DNA from: Clostridia bacterium
GTDB taxonomy: Bacteria; Bacillota_A; Clostridia; Christensenellales; Aristaeellaceae
NCBI GenBank assembly: GCA_017530275.1
Contig: JAFXMP010000103.1
Location: 1-43,230 of the forward strand
Length of the DNA stretch: 43,230 bases
Reading direction: 5' to 3'
A program made the translations under genes and the position numbers. The notes under the pieces are model-generated. The model saw only the letters and a program-made list of their open reading frames with translations, did not search any database and was not told the origin of the DNA. Positions 41,176 through 43,230 of the stretch are shown here, one piece after another (position 1 is the first letter of the stretch; each line of letters starts with the position of its first letter).

Positions 41176-41204
41176 TTGACCGAAGGGTAAATAAGGATTA
41201 TAAT
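41176..41204 (+). promoter_or_regulatory. Near-consensus sigma-A promoter of the rhomboid-like gene
   Basis: TTGACC (41176-41181), a 17-base spacer and TATAAT (41199-41204). The transcript would start about 15-20 bases before the ATG at 41229. It separates the last two or three genes from the antiporter operon. Confidence 0.8.
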
Positions 41205-41228
41205 GAAAGGCAGGAAGAGGTGAAAAGA

Positions 41229-41873
41229 ATGAATTGGCTGAATCGGTTGGAGCGCCGCGTTGGACGCCATTATATTCCGCATCTCATGAAATACCTGACG
41301 CTGGCCATGCTGGGCGTGTTTATCCTGGAATATCTGCCGCTGCAAAAAAGCGCTTGGTATCTATTGTATTTTGACCGGGCGCTGATCCTGCGCGGTGAAA
41401 TCTGGCGCTTGATCACCTTCATTTTCCTGCCGCCCACCGGGAGCCTGTTTTTTATTCTGCTCAGCCTGTATTTCTACTACTTCTTGGGAACCAGCCTGGA
41501 AAACCACTGGGGCGGGGCGCGGTTCAATATTTATTACGGCATCGGCATTTTGGGCAACATCGTAGCGGGCTTCCTGACGGGGGCCGCCACCAATTCCTAT
41601 TTGAACACCTCGCTGCTTTTGTCTTTTGCGGTGCTGTACCCGGATATGGAATTCATGCTGTTTTTCTTCCTGCCGGTAAAGGTGCGCTGGATCGGCTGGG
41701 CCTGGGGCCTGTATCTGCTGTATCAGCTGTTCACCGTTCCCTGGACCTATAAAGTGGCTTTGGTGCTTTCCCTTCTGCCTTTCGTACTGTTTTTCGGAAA
41801 GCAGGCGTGGCTGCAATTACGAATGGACGGGCGCAGACTGCTGCGCTGGATCAATATCAATTTGAGAAAATAG
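41229..41873 (+). CDS. Rhomboid-fold membrane protein without the serine-protease motif
   Basis: A 214-residue membrane protein with about six helices. Its length, the LILRGEIWRLITFIFLP segment and the GARFNIYYGIGILGN helix resemble rhomboid-like (derlin-type) proteins. The catalytic GxSG motif of rhomboid proteases is absent: the corresponding helix reads NTSLLLSFAVL, and no clear His pair is seen. So it is probably a non-proteolytic relative. GAGGTGA lies eight bases ahead of the ATG at 41229; a GTG nine bases earlier is too near to it. It is followed after 18 bases by the nucleotidyltransferase gene. Function is unknown. Confidence 0.72.
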   Translation: MNWLNRLERRVGRHYIPHLMKYLTLAMLGVFILEYLPLQKSAWYLLYFDRALILRGEIWRLITFIFLPPTGSLFFILLSLYFYYFLGTSLENHWGGARFNIYYGIGILGNIVAGFLTGAATNSYLNTSLLLSFAVLYPDMEFMLFFFLPVKVRWIGWAWGLYLLYQLFTVPWTYKVALVLSLLPFVLFFGKQAWLQLRMDGRRLLRWININLRK

Positions 41874-41891
41874 CAAAAGGAGATACGAATC

Positions 41892-42638
41892 ATGGAAAGG
41901 ACACGCGCGGTAATCCTGGCTGCTGGAAAGGGTTCCCGGCTCCAGAGTGAACAGGCGGATATCCCCAAGGCCCTGCGGAAGGTAGGCGACAAAACGCTGA
42001 TCGAGCACGTGCTGGACGGCATCAGCTTCGTAAAGCCCGAGGATATCACCATCGTGATCGGCGTGATGGGAGAAAAGATCCAGGCGTACCTGGGAGACAA
42101 ATACAACTACGTATGGCAGAAAGAGCAGAAGGGCACGGCCCACGCCATGCTCTGCGCCGAACCCACCGCCTCCGGCTTTGATGGGCCGGTTTTGTGCTTG
42201 TACTGCGATATGCCCCTCCTTTCCCAGGCCACCTACAGCCGTATGGTGCGGGAGCATGTGGAACAAGGCGCGGCCAATACCCTGCTGGCCGCCAGAATCC
42301 ATCCCATTCCCGCTTTTGGCCGTCTGATTCGGGACGATAAGGGCGAATTGATGGATATTGTGGAGCAGAGCGCCTGTACAGAAGAACAAAAGCTGATCGA
42401 CGAAGTAAACGTGGGCATCCAGGTGATGCAGGGCGATGTGATGTGGGACGCACTGAAAAAAGTGCAGAACAACAATCCCAAGCACGAATACTATCTGACG
42501 GGCGTGGTGAAGGTGATTCACGATATGGGCCTCAAAAACCATGCCGTGGTCACCGAGGATACCCCGGAATACTGGGGCGTGAACTCCATGGAAGAGCTGG
42601 AAAAGGTGGAAAACTATCTGAAAACGATAAAAGGGTAA
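41892..42638 (+). CDS. GlmU-type sugar nucleotidyltransferase, uridylyltransferase domain only
   Basis: A 248-residue protein matching the N-terminal half of GlmU, which makes UDP-GlcNAc from GlcNAc-1-phosphate and UTP. The pyrophosphorylase motif LAAGKGSRLQ is at 9-18, followed by PKALRKVGDKTLIEHV, QKGTAHAM for uracil contact, LYCDMPLL with the metal-binding Asp, VNVGIQV and EYYLTGVV. The left-handed beta-helix acetyltransferase domain of full GlmU (about 450 residues) is entirely missing. It may be a stand-alone UDP-sugar or other nucleotidyltransferase, with the acetyl step made elsewhere. AAAAGGAGA precedes the ATG. It is in one unit with the rhomboid-like gene. Confidence 0.85.
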   Translation: MERTRAVILAAGKGSRLQSEQADIPKALRKVGDKTLIEHVLDGISFVKPEDITIVIGVMGEKIQAYLGDKYNYVWQKEQKGTAHAMLCAEPTASGFDGPVLCLYCDMPLLSQATYSRMVREHVEQGAANTLLAARIHPIPAFGRLIRDDKGELMDIVEQSACTEEQKLIDEVNVGIQVMQGDVMWDALKKVQNNNPKHEYYLTGVVKVIHDMGLKNHAVVTEDTPEYWGVNSMEELEKVENYLKTIKG

Positions 42639-42698
42639 TCATTCCGATAAAAACACTTGAAAATAAGGTGAAAAACTGGAAAAAATTAAAAAAAGAAC

Positions 42699-42727
42699 TA
42701 TACAAGCAGAAAAAGCTGTGTTATAAT
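42699..42727 (+). promoter_or_regulatory. Promoter of the zinc-ribbon gene
   Basis: TATACA (42699-42704), a 17-base spacer and TATAAT (42722-42727) with extended -10 TGT. It follows an A-rich stretch of about 50 bases that could act as an UP element. Confidence 0.7.
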
Positions 42728-42733
42728 ACCCAC

Positions 42734-42871
42734 CGTAGACCAAGCCAATGGATCTTGATTTCAGGTGTTCTCCCGGTTTGATTCATCGTCAGCAGACGGA
42801 TGCGTAGAGCCTCAGCGAACTACCGGAACGTATCACGCGGTTTGGCGATAAAAATCAGGAGGTTTTCCACC
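42734..42871 (+). other. Long 5' leader of the zinc-ribbon gene
   Basis: About 137 bases separate the predicted transcript start from the ATG. The leader holds a small hairpin CGTC-AGCA-GACG and other GC-rich segments, and ends in CAGGAGG. I recognise no known riboswitch or T-box in it. The leader is long for a 94-residue gene. Confidence 0.4.
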
Positions 42872-43156
42872 ATGTATCAGGACAAGACCCTCACCTGCCG
42901 TGAATGCGGCAACGAATTCGTTTTCAGCGCCAACGAACAGGCTTTCTACGCCGAAAAGGGCTTCCAGAATGAGCCTGGCCGCTGCCCCGCCTGCCGTGCC
43001 GCCCGCCGTCAGAACGGTGGCAATCGTGCCGAACGCCAGATGTACGAAGTGATCTGCGACGGTTGCGGCGCCACCACCCAGGTGCCCTTCCAGCCCCGTG
43101 GAGATCGGCCCGTGTATTGCCGTGAATGCTTCGCCAAGCAGCGTTCCCAGTTCTAA
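42872..43156 (+). CDS. Small zinc-ribbon protein with two CxxC pairs
   Basis: A 94-residue protein with four CxxC knuckles in order: CRECG (C9, C12), CPACR (after a QAFYAEKGFQNEPGRCP segment), CDGCG and CRECF near the end. The first half matches the probable zinc-ribbon family (NEFVFSANEQAFYAEKGF) and the second the CxxC-x17-CxxC family, which are often joined in small Clostridia and Chloroflexi proteins. It probably binds two zinc ions and may touch nucleic acid, but no function is established. CAGGAGG lies nine bases ahead of the ATG. Strong promoter and terminator signals suggest high expression. Confidence 0.85.
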   Translation: MYQDKTLTCRECGNEFVFSANEQAFYAEKGFQNEPGRCPACRAARRQNGGNRAERQMYEVICDGCGATTQVPFQPRGDRPVYCRECFAKQRSQF

Positions 43157-43169
43157 TTTTTCAACCGTC

Positions 43170-43199
43170 AAGCGGCCAGCGCAGTCTGGCCGCTTTTTT
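43170..43199 (+). terminator. Terminator of the zinc-ribbon gene
   Basis: AAGCGGCCAG (43170-43179) pairs with CTGGCCGCTT (43186-43195), followed by further T. Nothing recognisable lies in the last 31 bases of the window. Confidence 0.9.
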
Positions 43200-43230
43200 G
43201 GTGTGCCGGGCAGGGCACAATTTTTGCGGG

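Noticed and set aside
41170..41190. Terminator at the end of the antiporter operon (CCCTTGACCGAAGGG)
   Set aside because: The stem is only five base pairs, without a T run, and it overlaps the -35 of a very good promoter.

Overview
The window reads as a chromosomal segment of an endospore-forming or spore-derived member of the class Clostridia with a fairly GC-rich genome. The signs are a SCIFF ranthipeptide maturase, a gerA-type germinant receptor operon, a BofA-like protein, RqcH, a Na+/H+-type Rnf complex and strong AGGAGG ribosome binding sites. Protein resemblance alone does not fix the genus; an uncultured gut Clostridia lineage is a reasonable guess. I saw no rRNA, tRNA, CRISPR array, insertion sequence or phage gene.

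Layout. 1-6.4 kb: end of a probable SCIFF precursor and its radical-SAM maturase, an Orn/Lys/Arg-type decarboxylase, a small P-loop protein, purB, a CofE-like protein and a BofA-like protein. 6.5-10.3 kb: gerAA-gerAB-gerAC (minus strand). 10.4-14.1 kb: minus-strand genes for two unknown proteins, a PRPP-synthetase homologue, an SDR oxidoreductase and a MIF-like tautomerase. 14.3-20.4 kb: an unknown zinc-ribbon membrane protein, rqcH with a kinase-like gene, a 57-aa protein and a leaderless GH18 hydrolase. 20.6-22.3 kb: a stand-alone dnaK.

The centre of interest is 22.4-41.2 kb, two divergent bioenergetic operons that share an AT-rich control region (31.58-31.75 kb). Leftward runs apbE, a NusG-domain-II gene, rnfG, a very large FMN-binding protein, then rnfC-D-E-A-B. 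Here rnfG lies first and is followed, across a 4-base overlap, by a 699-codon frame made of further FMN-binding-like modules. One FMN-binding module is split across that junction and the second frame has no ribosome binding site or export signal. A single 951-residue RnfG with about eight modules, interrupted by a one-base shift, is therefore the likeliest original state. ApbE would supply the covalent FMN.

Rightward runs an Mrp/Mbh-type cation antiporter operon: MrpE, F, G, MbhD-like, MbhE-MrpB fusion, MrpC, and four NuoL/M/N-type subunits, with no hydrogenase or ferredoxin module. One antiporter subunit is frameshifted at a run of five C. The inferred division of labour is that Rnf couples ferredoxin/NAD electron flow to ion export while the antiporter exchanges Na+ for H+.

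The right end (41.2-43.2 kb) carries a rhomboid-fold protein without the catalytic serine motif, a GlmU-type nucleotidyltransferase lacking the acetyltransferase half, and a small zinc-ribbon protein with a long leader. Two families of hairpin-forming intergenic repeats, each present twice directly after stop codons, are also present.
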